Shown: positions 10,729 through 20,518 of the stretch, in pieces | Layout of the letters: the number at the start of each line of letters is the position of its first letter | How positions within the stretch are numbered: the first letter of the stretch is position 1 | From: Ilex aquifolium | Taxonomy: Eukaryota; Streptophyta; Magnoliopsida; Aquifoliales; Aquifoliaceae | DNA: 64,000 bases | Reading direction: 5' to 3' | Assembly: GCA_951799425.1 (NCBI GenBank) | Contig: OX637395.1 | Coordinates: forward strand, 1,891,001-1,955,000 | Notes under the pieces: generated by a model | Told to the model about the DNA's origin: nothing | Databases searched by the model: none | The model's input: only the letters and a program-made list of their open reading frames with translations | Position numbers and translations under genes: made by a program

Positions 10729-13700
10729 ATAAAGGCTCACCTATGTAGGCATTGGCTGGCTAAATTGGTATGCTTGAACCCTTTTCGATACTCGTGATTC
10801 CAGTCCTGCATAAATTCTAATTATCACTACATGTTATTTTTTGATATCATATTTACAATAACAGCTTAATCAACTCGATTAGAATTGATCCATAACATGC
10901 TAGTCTCAATCATAACCTTTATGAACCATACCGAATAATAATTTTGATCCAATAAAGTCAGTAACATTTTAAACTTCTCGGTATTTTGCCGAATTTATAG
11001 CATGACTGCATGATGTTTCATGGACCTCGAAGTCGACACAATAAATTGGAACTCACACAATCATAGTATAGACATGCATAATGGCCACCAGAAACTTGTC
11101 ACTTCTTATTTTGACTAGTTCACCTCGTCGTTTGGCTAGAACTTTTCCTTTTGGCCTTCGAGATTATTTCAAGCACGCAATCGCTCACTATTTGGCTGGA
11201 AAAGGTGGTCCAGAAGCTTCCTCTCTTCCAGCAAGCAAGACGAGATCATCACCACTTCTCTCCGCAATAGACTTATTTGAATTCTTCCTTAGCATTAGAT
11301 GTCCCTTCGATAGACAGAATCTTCATGCCTGCGTTCTTTCTCTCCCTCCCTTAGCCATACATCTCTTTTTTGCCCTATTTGCTTTTGGCCATTTTTGTTA
11401 GGCATTGAACCCACCCTAGTTGCTGAGTGGCGTCCTCCCCTCCCTTATTGAAATTATAAATTCAAGTTTTTGGATATATGCAGTTATTTGCAAATTACAT
11501 GCATCGAGTGGAACTTAAACTATCAGGCGGCATAAATTTACGTCTTTTCTCTTGTTCGCCTACTAAACCAACGATTATCAAGTGGAACTAGAATTACACA
11601 AAGTAGAGTTATTACCAGGGTATATAACCTAGCATTCCAGTCATGTTTGTCTGTGATATTGCACTTCATGAGGTCTTGTCTGGTTGGACTAACCCAAATA
11701 TTGCCTTTCCAATAAGCATAAGGTTCTCTCTCCACCCACTTGGTCTTTTGGTTGCCTTCTTCAAGTTCTTTCTTCAATGACTCCCATGGCTTTATGTTGA
11801 TCTCAGGCCTGCAAAAAAACAACTCTAGTTTGCATTTTTTTTTTTTTTTAATCTAGACCATATGCTTGAATTAAATTAGTTTTAGCCCTGTCTTTCCAAA
11901 ATAAAATAGAAAAATTATGAATTAAGCATCCATCGCTTCTTTTGGGGTGGCAACCACCGCGGATACTTTTATTTTAAAAGAAGATCAAGTGACTTCCCTT
12001 TTATAGAGGGTATAAAGGGAGGCTTACGGGTAAGAGTAGGAACATCTATTAGTCCGTATCGTCGGTCTATTTAGATCATTGTGTTTGAAGGTTTGGCTGA
12101 AACCCTAGTCACAATTTGGCAAGAATCCAAACATTCATAATTTGGTACTTTTTTATTTTTCAAACAAAGGCAACCGTGCTTGATCTTCATATTTTATGAT
12201 TGAGATCATAGCTAAACAGTTTTTTAAAAAAGTATCATAGAATTTCTGCTAGATTGGAAGTAACGGATTCTAGCCAATTGAAAGGATCTGCTGATCAATC
12301 CAAAGATCATTTGAATTCCATTAATAATCCCCAATTCCCTGGTATAGAGCCACCTTTCAAACAAGTCAAATTATCACTTAGTTAATAATGGGCTTAAATT
12401 AGTATATATTGATCCAAAATACTAGGAATTAATCCCAACTTGTTAGAACCGATTTCAAATTCTTAAAAAGTAATCATCATAAATTTGACCTCATTGCATC
12501 ATAATTTGGCATCATTGGGTTTCAAATTCTTCGAAAGTAATAGATCATAAATTGGGTTTACCTGTTACGTTTTGGACGAAAACTATTTAATCATGTTGTA
12601 ATACACCTTTTCAATGTCTATAACATGTAGTGTGGAAATACGTGATAGTTGAGAAATAAAAAAATTATTTATAGTTGAAGATGTAATATACAAAATATAA
12701 TAAATAATTGTTAAATTAATCATACTTAAAGTGTAATGTGAAAAACTTTATTTTGAGCAGCAAAAAAGGGGGAGGGGGGCGACCAATAGGTAGTGACTCT
12801 CCCTGGGCGTGACCATGAGGGCCTCTCCCGGATGTAGAATGTTCGATTAGTCATAACTATAGACTCTTTTGGAGTAGTCCATCACCACACCACCACCGAA
12901 GCCTAAGTAGTAAAGACATGGGGATTCCGTGGATCGAACCTTGCTTGCTAACCACGTGGGAGTCAAGGTCGTCTTACCACTAGACCACCGGCCCCGGTGG
13001 TGTGAAAAACTTGATAATCGAGAAAAAAACAAGAAAATGGCTTACCAACCCCAGAAGGACCAGTCAGGGAAGACCAAGTCCAACGATGAGTCATCACCAC
13101 AGTAATGGAACATCGGCGGTGCTTTTCCGGCATTCACTCCCCCGTAATCCGTTTTCCTGATCACCGGCCGGTCGCCACATCCGAACATCAAATCCAAGTC
13201 CGGCAACTTCTCGGGATACAGTCTGAGAAGCTGCAATATACCCCACACTGTAAACACATCTCTTGTTTGAAAAACACCCCTATATTTCTCCATATAAACC
13301 CTTCCATTCACAACCACAATTCTAACGTCTGCAACAGATTTTCCACTTTCCACCACGTCCTTGGAAATTCCCTTGCTTTTCTTCCATGGCTCTAGATCTT
13401 GATAGATCCACCGGAAGTATTCCGGGCAGGCCTCGGATGATGATGATGATGAATAGTCAGGTTCGTGTTGCATCGGGGAAATTGTTGGGCATGTTTGTGT
13501 GGTGTTTTGATCAGTGGAACAGTTGAGTGAGTATCCATTGTTTTTTTGTGTACTATTGCGACTTTCTGCTGAGGTTATAAGTGCCTTCTGAGATGAAGCA
13601 CCTGGAAAAATAGACTGGATAACAAGCCAACAATTAAAAAAGATAATACTTCTATTTCTAAATAGTTTTTTGCTTTGTCTAGATGCATGTAAATTTACCC

Positions 13701-13999
13701 GAACACCCTTTACCGTTGAACCAAAAAAAAAATACTCTGACCCCGTTTAAGAGCATCCTTTCTTGACTTATTTAAAAAAAGAAAAAACAGAAAAAAATTG
13801 AAAACTATGATCCAGAAAGACTTACTATGTCTACCCAACTGGTGGCAATAAGGGCACTTATGAAGAAGATTATTACAAAGAGGGTGACACTTATTGCACC
13901 CTTCTTCTTGAGTTCTTGGCCCATTTTTGTTGACCAAATTGCTTGAGCTCCTTCCAGCGAAGATCCATGATCTGCATGAACAGTAAGAAAGTCTTCCAT
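9459..13999 (-). CDS. Gene A: GT90/CAP10 (Rumi/POGLUT-like) glycosyltransferase
   Basis: Six exons join to an open 523-codon frame: 13826-13999, 13046-13614, 11616-11808, 10741-10805, 10416-10626, 9459-9818 (stop included). All introns are GT-AG and phases fit. Residues 36-54 form one hydrophobic segment after a short N-terminus, suggesting a type II membrane protein of the ER/Golgi. The CAP10 domain (about 120-510) shows family blocks: EACPEYFRWIYQDL, WSFWGWPEINIKPW, YAYWKGNIWVSPTRQDLMKCN, VEGVAWSVSEKYILACDS and LLPMVHYWPI. The animal member Rumi/POGLUT1 adds O-glucose to EGF repeats; the plant substrate is not evident here. The length is normal for plant members. The start is the ATG at 13999. 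It is the best-preserved copy of the A/B pair. Confidence 0.93.
10679..10728. repeat. (GT)n(GA)n microsatellite just inside intron 4 of gene A
   Basis: An alternating GT run followed by a GA run begins about 12 nt inside the intron after the exon 4 donor at 10740. Genes B (27301-27333) and C (33729-33762) carry the same kind of tract at the same place. Confidence 0.9.
12737..12748. repeat. Target site duplication, left, of SINE in gene A
   Basis: TGTGAAAAACTT here is repeated at 13001-13012 on the other side of the SINE. Unit B has a single uninterrupted version (ATGTGAAAAACATGATAATCG). Confidence 0.8.
12749..13000 (-). mobile_element. tRNA-derived SINE in intron 2 of gene A
   Basis: The 252-bp insertion is flanked by a perfect 12-bp duplication (TGTGAAAAACTT) and is missing at the matching place in gene B. 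On the minus strand the head reads GCCGGTGGTCTAGTGGTAAG, with an A-box, followed by GGTTCGATCC, a B-box. The body continues to a region beginning CATTCTACATCCGGGAG on the minus strand, which is shared with the truncated copy in the MYB gene at 59394-59494. It inserted after the A/B duplication. Confidence 0.82.
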
Positions 14000-14225
14000 G
14001 ACAAACTTTTTTTTCTTCTTACATCTATCTTCCGATGACCGGAAAATCTTTATTTTTTTTTATCAAATCATAAGCATGTTCATGATAATAGTACTAGGAT
14101 TGTGGCGTACCTGCATCCATATATAGAGAGAGAAAAAGAACTCGGTCGTCAATTTTGTGGGAGATGGTCTTCTATTGTATTCTCCTGTCTTTTTGCTATC
14201 AAATCTGATAGAAAGACTAAAAATG

Positions 14226-14887
14226 TTATCACTCCAATAACCATGTATTAGTCTTTATATGTATGACAAAGTATGATTGAATAACACCCTCCTGAATCAT
14301 ATAGATGATGAAATAGGAAGGGTTTTGTTTTTCTTCTTGAAAAGAGAATATTTTGGAATTGCAGCCTACAAATTTTGCAAGTTAAAGAACAAAAAAAGAC
14401 GAGAAGAAAATTTGAAATCGCCGGTGTTTAACGCTGGAAAAGTTCAAAGAAAATCAATAATGAAAAAAATAGCATCAAAATCCTCTCATTTTGAACAAAA
14501 TATATATAAGAATACAAAACCTGCAAAATGTCTTCATAACATTCCATCAAACTCGCAGAAGAGAAAAGTCCTCATTGCACACAGGAGGAGAGAAAGAGAG
14601 AGAGAGAGAGATGGTCTTAATTACCTGCCATCTCTATCTATCAACTATTTATATTGAATTTTAGCTGTATACATGAATTTTGATGTTATGTGTCAGCGAA
14701 TTAAAAGATCCGATACACGTAATTTATAGAAAATTAAATGCAGGTCCCCAAAAAAAAAAAAAGGGCAAAGAGAATCTTTTGAGATATGTCAACTACATAA
14801 GTTGGGGGACCACTGGATTCATGAGTTTATGTAATGAAGAAATTCTAGAGTGCCTAGTTTAGTCATGGGACTTAGTTATCGTCAAAC
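14226..14887. other. Upstream region of gene A, no gene seen
   Basis: AT-rich sequence with a short GA run near 14585-14610 and a poly(A) run near 14750-14762. No conserved coding stretch is visible. It probably includes distal promoter sequence of gene A. Confidence 0.4.
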
Positions 14888-15069
14888 ATTAAAATTTTGT
14901 TTTGGTGTATTTATTTGATCATCTAAAAAATAAAAATATTTCTACCCGTTTCGGAAATAAAATGAAAAAAAAAATAAAAAAATTAAGAATTATTTTTTCA
15001 AAACATTAGCTGAAATATACAAAAATATCTTGAAATACCTCGAAACATTCTGAAATAATTGTATAAATA

Positions 15070-15074
15070 CATTG
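15070..15074. repeat. Target site duplication CATTG, left of E2
   Basis: CATTG directly precedes the 5' LTR and is repeated at 24036-24040 directly after the 3' LTR. Five bases is the usual length for a gypsy integrase. Confidence 0.92.
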
Positions 15075-15685
15075 TGATGTGTCAGGCTCAAGGGCTCAAC
15101 TCAGGTTATAAGCTCAGCTTGAATAAAGAGCCCAACTAGGAGAGATCCAATAGGTCCAGCCCAAAAAGAGGTCTCCACCTAGTCAAGCTCATCAGAGTTC
15201 GGGGAGCTACATCATTAAGGAGTAGGGAGCGTCATCCCAAGAGTATCATCCACGCCGCTTTGGAAAAAGTCAACCACCATATCACCTTTGACCTGGTCTT
15301 AAGGGGAGCTCCGTAACTGTCCCATCCGTTGAGAAGATAACGTCAGCTCCACCAAATTAGCCACTTAGTTACTGACAAGACGCTTCAGTCTGTTAAGAGG
15401 CACTATAAATTGTAAGCCCTGCCAGTACTGGGGGGGCATCGAATACATCTGTTATCACTATCATCTCTCTCATTGCTTGTACCTCCATTGTTCTCCTCTG
15501 ATCTCCCTATACTCCTCAAAATAATAAAACACCAGGCCATCCTAGCTCTTCATAGTGGAGTAGGTCATGTTGACCGAACCACTCTACATCTTTGAATTGT
15601 TTGCGTTACTCTCTTTCTACTTAATTACTGCATTAATCATCAATTACTCGACAGATGGTGCATAAAACCAATTTGTGCATCATCA
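15075..15685 (+). repeat. 5' LTR of E2
   Basis: The 611-bp repeat starts TGATG and ends CATCA, inverted 5-bp ends. It contains a TATA box (TATAAAT, 15404-15410) and a polyadenylation-type AATAAA (15533-15538). The 3' LTR aligns with it without gaps. Confidence 0.95.
15404..15410 (+). promoter_or_regulatory. TATA box in 5' LTR of E2
   Basis: TATAAAT lies in the context GGCACTATAAATTGTAAGCC, in the expected place before the R region. The 3' LTR carries CACTACAAAT here, so its TATA box is broken by one T-to-C change. Confidence 0.6.
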
Positions 15686-15705
15686 GTTTGACGTCGTCTG
15701 TGGGA
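15686..15705 (+). other. Mutated primer binding site of E2
   Basis: Directly after the LTR the sequence reads GTTTGACGTCGTCTGTGGGA. Compared with E1 (TTTGGCGCCGTCTGTG) two Cs or Gs have changed to T or A, which fits decay of methylated cytosines and would weaken tRNA priming. Confidence 0.6.
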
Positions 15706-15745
15706 AACGACAAAATTCTCACCCAACCACCTTTTCCCTGCACCT

Positions 15746-16300
15746 ATGGTGATCACCACCAGATCCATGAATCAGCTCAAAGACAATCCACCACGTGAGG
15801 AGGAGACTGCCCCTCCAACAACTAATCTTGTTCCAAATGCACAGAAGATGTTGGAAACAATGCAACAACTCGTAACTCAGAATCAGCAAATCCTGTAGTT
15901 GATGCTTGCTGGATAGCAAGGAGGTGCGCAGCTGGAAGGACATTAAGCCAGAGGAGTTCCTCGCCCTGGGCGTCAAGGTGCTCCCCACTTGGGCGCCCCC
16001 TATAGGGGAGCCCCCTACAGGGGAGCCCCTCATCAGAACCATGAGGGAACTCCACTTCCTCCTCCAGCTCCCTCTTCTCACGGTGGAGATCCTCGTTTCC
16101 AACATGATGAGGGCGAGAATCAAAACGTCGAGTATGAGAGCCATTTCCATGACAATTCCAAAGGAGCTCCCAATCACTAAGACGAAAAAATCAAAGAAGT
16201 ACAGAATCAACTGGGGGGACATCTTCAATGCCATGAAGGCGCAAGGATTAGAGACTGTGGATTACCTCGTAAGGCGAACTGACACACCCATCTCATAACC
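15746..16300 (+). pseudogene. gag remnant of E2
   Basis: It starts with ATG at 15746 (MVITTRSMNQLKDNPPREEE) and runs through a glutamine-rich stretch (QQLVTQNQQIL, then stop) and a proline-rich stretch to about RRTDTPIS near 16297. Compared with E1, the whole central gag domain and the zinc knuckle region (roughly 0.9 kb) are missing: the sequence jumps from the SRTDTPF-like segment to the segment matching NQEHQQPIGEIHIIFGG of E1. Several further stops lie in the frame. Confidence 0.82.
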
Positions 16301-16332
16301 AGGAGAACCAGCAACCCCTTGGAGAAATTCAC

Positions 16333-18500
16333 ACCATCTCTGGAGGGCTCGCAGGAGGAGGAGGAGAATCCCTCTCAGCCATGAAGGCCCATGCCAGAAA
16401 GGCTAGAAACATTGACGACCTGCGCCTATCCAAGGCACACAAGCAAGCAAATGACGAGGTCATATCCTTTTCAAACAAGGACCTAGAAGGAATTCAACAC
16501 CCCCACAACGACCTACTGGTGCTGACAATGATCGTCGCCAATTTTCAAGTGTGAAGGATTCTCGTTGACAGCGGTAGCTCAACAGATATCCTGTTCGCAG
16601 AAGCCTATGACAAGCTCTCCCTCAGAAGAGAAAGACTACTACTCATCAGGTCGCCCCTTATCCAATTATCAGGAGAAAAAGTGTACCCCTTAGGATCCAT
16701 CACCTTACCAGTTACTGTCAGCGCTGCACCCCGAAGCTCCACGGTTATGATAAATTTCTTGGTGATAGACTGCTCGTCGGCCAACAACGTCATCCTAGGG
16801 CGACCTGCTCTTAACACCCTAAGAGTCGTGCCCTCCACTTATTATCTTATCCTTCGTTTTCCAACCCCGAGTGGAATTGGAGAGATCTGGGGAGATCATG
16901 TTGTTGTAAGAGAATGCTACGTCTCCTCCATAAAGACCAGGAAGTCACAAGTGGAGGTGCTCGACCCAAGAGATGATACCACACTGGAGATAGGAGAGCC
17001 AGTGGAAGAGCTCACTCTAGTGGTCCTGGATGAGAAGTTCCCAGATAAAAGGGTGTACATTGGTTCCTCCTTTCCTGAGGATCTAGCCCAACATCTCACA
17101 AATTTTCTGAGGCTCAACATGGACATGTTCGTATGGTCACACGAGGACCTCGAAGGCATTCACCTTGAGGTCGCCACACAACACCTCAATGTCGACCCCT
17201 GATATAAGCCTGTTCGCCAGAAGCTGAGGAACATCTCCACCGAAAGGGCACAAGCAATGGATAAGGAGGTGAGAAAGCTAATAGAAAACGGGGCAATCAA
17301 AGAAGTGGCATATCCAGTTTGGCTATCAAATATGGTGATGGTAACCAAAGCCAATGGAAAGTTGCGCCTCTGCGTCGACTTTACCGAGCTCAATAAGGCG
17401 TGCCCTAAATATATCTACACTTTTATCGTGGATCGACCTCCTCATCGACGTCACTGCAAGCCACAAGCTACTCACTTTCCTGGATGCATACTCTGGGTAT
17501 AACCATATCAGCATGCATCCCCCAAACCAGGAAAATACATCATTCATCACTCCAAAAGGAACCTACTGCTACAGGGTCCTGTCGTTTGGGTTGAAAAATA
17601 CAGGAGCCACATACCAACGACTGGTGAACAAGATGTTCTAGTCTCAGATCGAAAGGACAATGGAGGTGTACGTGAACGACATGTTGGTGAAGAGCCTCGC
17701 CGTAGCAGACCACGTAGACCACATTCAGGAAACATTCGATGTTCTTAGGTCATACCACATGAAGCTGAACCCTAAGAAGTGCGCCTTTGGCGTTAGATCA
17801 GGAAAGTTCTTGGGCTTCATGGTCAATCAAAGGGGAATTGAGGCGAATTCAGACAAGATAAAAGCCATCCTGGATATGAGATCAGCCACCACAACCAAGG
17901 AGCTCCAGCGCCTCAATGAAAAAATTACAGCCCTCAACAGATTTGTTTTCAAGTCTGCAGATAAGTGTTTACCCTTCTTTAAAATTTTTCGGAAAGCCTT
18001 CGAGTGGGAGCTGACGCAGAGGAAGCCTTTCAGAAATTAAAAACTTATTTGGCTACGCCCCCGCTCATCTCATATGCCACACCAAGTGAAACTTTGTACT
18101 TGTACATCTCCGATTCCCCATCAGCAGTTAGCTCTGCCCTCTTTAGGGAAAACGAAGAAGTGCAAAAGCCTGTTTATTATGTGAGCAGGGCATACCGAGG
18201 AGCAGATATAAGATATTCAGGGCTAGAGAAGCTGACACTCACCCTGATCTCGACAACAAGGCGTCTCCGACATTACTTCCAGAGTCACACCATCGTCGTT
18301 GTCACGGACCAGCCTCTAAAAAGAGTTCTGGGGAAGCTAGATGTTTCTGAAAGACTCCTCAAATGGGCTATAGAGCTCGGCGAGTTCGATGTGCAATACC
18401 AACCAAGGGCAGTCATTAAAGCACAAACCTTAGCAGACTTCGTAGTCGAGCTCACAACGGCGGAAGAAGAGTGCAGTGAACCTTTGTCATCTCTAACCTT
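16333..18500 (+). pseudogene. Degenerate pol of E2: protease, reverse transcriptase, RNase H
   Basis: The protease motif DSGSS is at 16567-16581, just after a stop (V*RIL, probably CGA to TGA). Reverse transcriptase runs about 17210-18000 with KLIENGAIKEVAYPVWLSNM, RLCVDFTELNKACPK, YCYRVLSFGLKNTGATY and the catalytic motif as YVND (17669-17680) instead of YVDD. Frameshifts lie near 17405-17440 and 18000. RNase H follows (about 18004-18480; VVVTDQPLKRVLGKLDVSERLLKW). In the family these domains process the polyprotein, copy RNA to DNA and remove the RNA template. This copy cannot do so. Confidence 0.9.
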
Positions 18501-18589
18501 GGCGCCCTGCCTAGGTGCCCAAGGCATCCTGGCGCCCAAGCCAGGTGCCCACGGCCACCAACACTCTCTCTCTATCGCTTCCCTAGAAG

Positions 18590-20216
18590 TTCTACGTTGA
18601 TGGCTCTTCGACCAGGGAAGGAGGTGGAACAGGCCTAATCCTGACCAGCCCCGACGACACTCCTATCAAGTACGACATGAAGCTCCACTTTATGGTCTCC
18701 AACAATGAGGCAGAATATGAAGCCCTCATCTCTCGCTCAAGGTTGCCAATTGAAATGGAAGCCCAACATCTCATCACTTAATAGTGACTCTTAGTTGATA
18801 GTCAAACAAGTGAAGGGCGAGTTCGAAGCAAAAGGAACCAGAATGCAGGAGTATCTTGCTATGGTGCAAGCCTTGCTGGCTAAGTTCCACTACTTTCAAA
18901 TTCATCACATCCCGAGGAAAGACAATATCGTTGCAGATGCGTTTGCTAGGCTCGTCTCGTCCTCAGAAGCCCCACTAGGACTGGCATGCATCGGTTATCA
19001 GTTGGCACCAAACAGGCTAGAAGTGGAAGCCACTACCGTTAACTGCACATCTGCTGAGTCGGACTGGATGACCCCGATAAAGGCATACCTTCAGGAGGGT
19101 GCGTTGTCAGACGACCCGTTGAAAGCCAAAAAGCTCAAGATAAGAGCCTCCAAGTTCACCATCCTACATGACATCTTTTACAATAAAGGCTATTTTCTGT
19201 CACTGCTACGGTGCCTCTCCCCAGAGGAAGCTAACTATTCCTTATGAGAAATCCACAAAGGAGTCTGTGGAAACCACTCTTGAGGACGCGCCCTCGTCCA
19301 CAAGGCACTCAAGCAGGGTTACTTCTGGCCTAGCATGGTTAGGGATGCCCAAGAGTTCACCAGAAAATGCGATAAGTGTCAGCGCTTAACCACTGTGCCC
19401 AGGTAACCACCAGAAGAACTGACATCCATTACAAGTCCATAGCCCTTTTCCAAATGGGGCATCGACATCTCAGGCCCCTTGCCTCTGAGCAGGGGGCAGT
19501 GCAAGTTCGTGGTGGTGGCCATCGACTACTTCACGAAGTGGGTGGAGGCCGAGCCCTTAGCAAAGATTACAGACGCAAAGGTCAAGGACTTCATTTGGAA
19601 AAACTTAGTCTGCCGCTTTGGAGTACCCCACGTCATAGTCAGTGACAACGCCAAGCAATTCGAAAATAGACTACTGGCGAGACAACCTCATTCTAGCCCA
19701 GCGCACCCGAAAGCAAATGGACAGGTAGAGGTCACAGTCAGAACAGTACTACGCAACCTAAAGACGAGTCTGGAAAGAGTAAAGGGTCTCTGGGTGGATG
19801 AGCTCCCAGGTGTATTATGGGCTTACCGAACGACGCCAAGGACCCCAACTGGGGAAACTCCTTTTTCACTCGCCTTTGTAACTGAAACAGTCATACCTGT
19901 AAAAATTGGAGTACATTCTTTAAGCGTCCAACATCACGACCCCATCACCAACGAGGAAGGGCTTCGCGTCAACCTCGACTTGGTGGAGGAGGAAAGGGAA
20001 ATGGTCATGGTCCGGAATGCAGAATACAAGCGCTACATGGCGAGATACTACAACTCGAGGGTGAAGCCTCATTCCTTCCAACCAGGAGACCTAGTCCTTA
20101 AGAAAATAATCTCGCCACAAATGATTCACGGGAAGGGAAGCTTGAACCAAATTGGGAAGGACCTACCTCATAACAGAAGTAGTAAGGCCAGACACCTATG
20201 GCATCTAGAATTTTGA
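18590..20216 (+). pseudogene. E2 archaeal-type RNase H and integrase remnant
   Basis: The second RNase H begins with the YVDGSST motif near 18592-18615 and shows NNEAEYEALI, then two stops near 18781, then LIVKQVKGEFEAKG. The integrase zinc-binding region (GVCGNHS...RKCDKCQRL) is broken by stops. The core is open from 19479 to 20216: AIDYFTKWVEAEPLAK (first Asp), VIVSDNAKQFENRL (second Asp), SSPAHPKANGQVEVTVR (Glu). About ten residues between ENRLL and HSSPAHP look deleted. The C-terminal part carries EAEYKRYMARYYNSRV-like sequence (as NAEYKRYMARYY). Confidence 0.88.
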
Positions 20217-20518
20217 GGGGAATATCTTACCCCATCCATGAAATGCTGAGCATCTGAAGAGGTACTACCAATGACACATTGGGAGAGTAGAAGTTGTAAA
20301 GCTGGAAAACTTGATTCTATTTCTTTTACCTTTTTTAGGTTTTTACCCACCATTGTTTAGCATAAGCAGTCATCGAATAAAATTTTCTAAATTAACTTCA
20401 AAAGTTCTTTAAATTATTGCATTCTATTTCAAAAGAACATCAGTGGCAAAAAATCACTTTTGCAAAAGTAAGGCTACACATTGTCTTTCTAAAAAAAAAT
20501 TCAAAATTCCCCATCACT

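Larger units (their letters stand above)
7921..14225. repeat. Segmental duplication unit A (contains gene A)
   Basis: This unit runs in parallel with 24331-31225: 3' flank, all six exons, introns and promoter-proximal sequence. Exon lengths are identical for exons 1 and 3 to 6. Differences include a SINE in intron 2 of A only (12749-13000), a MITE and a 66-bp tandem duplication upstream in B only, and small indels. The stretch 7921-8510 before the SINE holds no gene that I can support. Confidence 0.8.

Noticed and set aside
8510..13000. tRNA genes suggested by A-box and B-box motifs
   Set aside because: The boxes lie in SINE heads without a foldable full tRNA cloverleaf or anticodon arm that I can draw, and with a SINE body attached.
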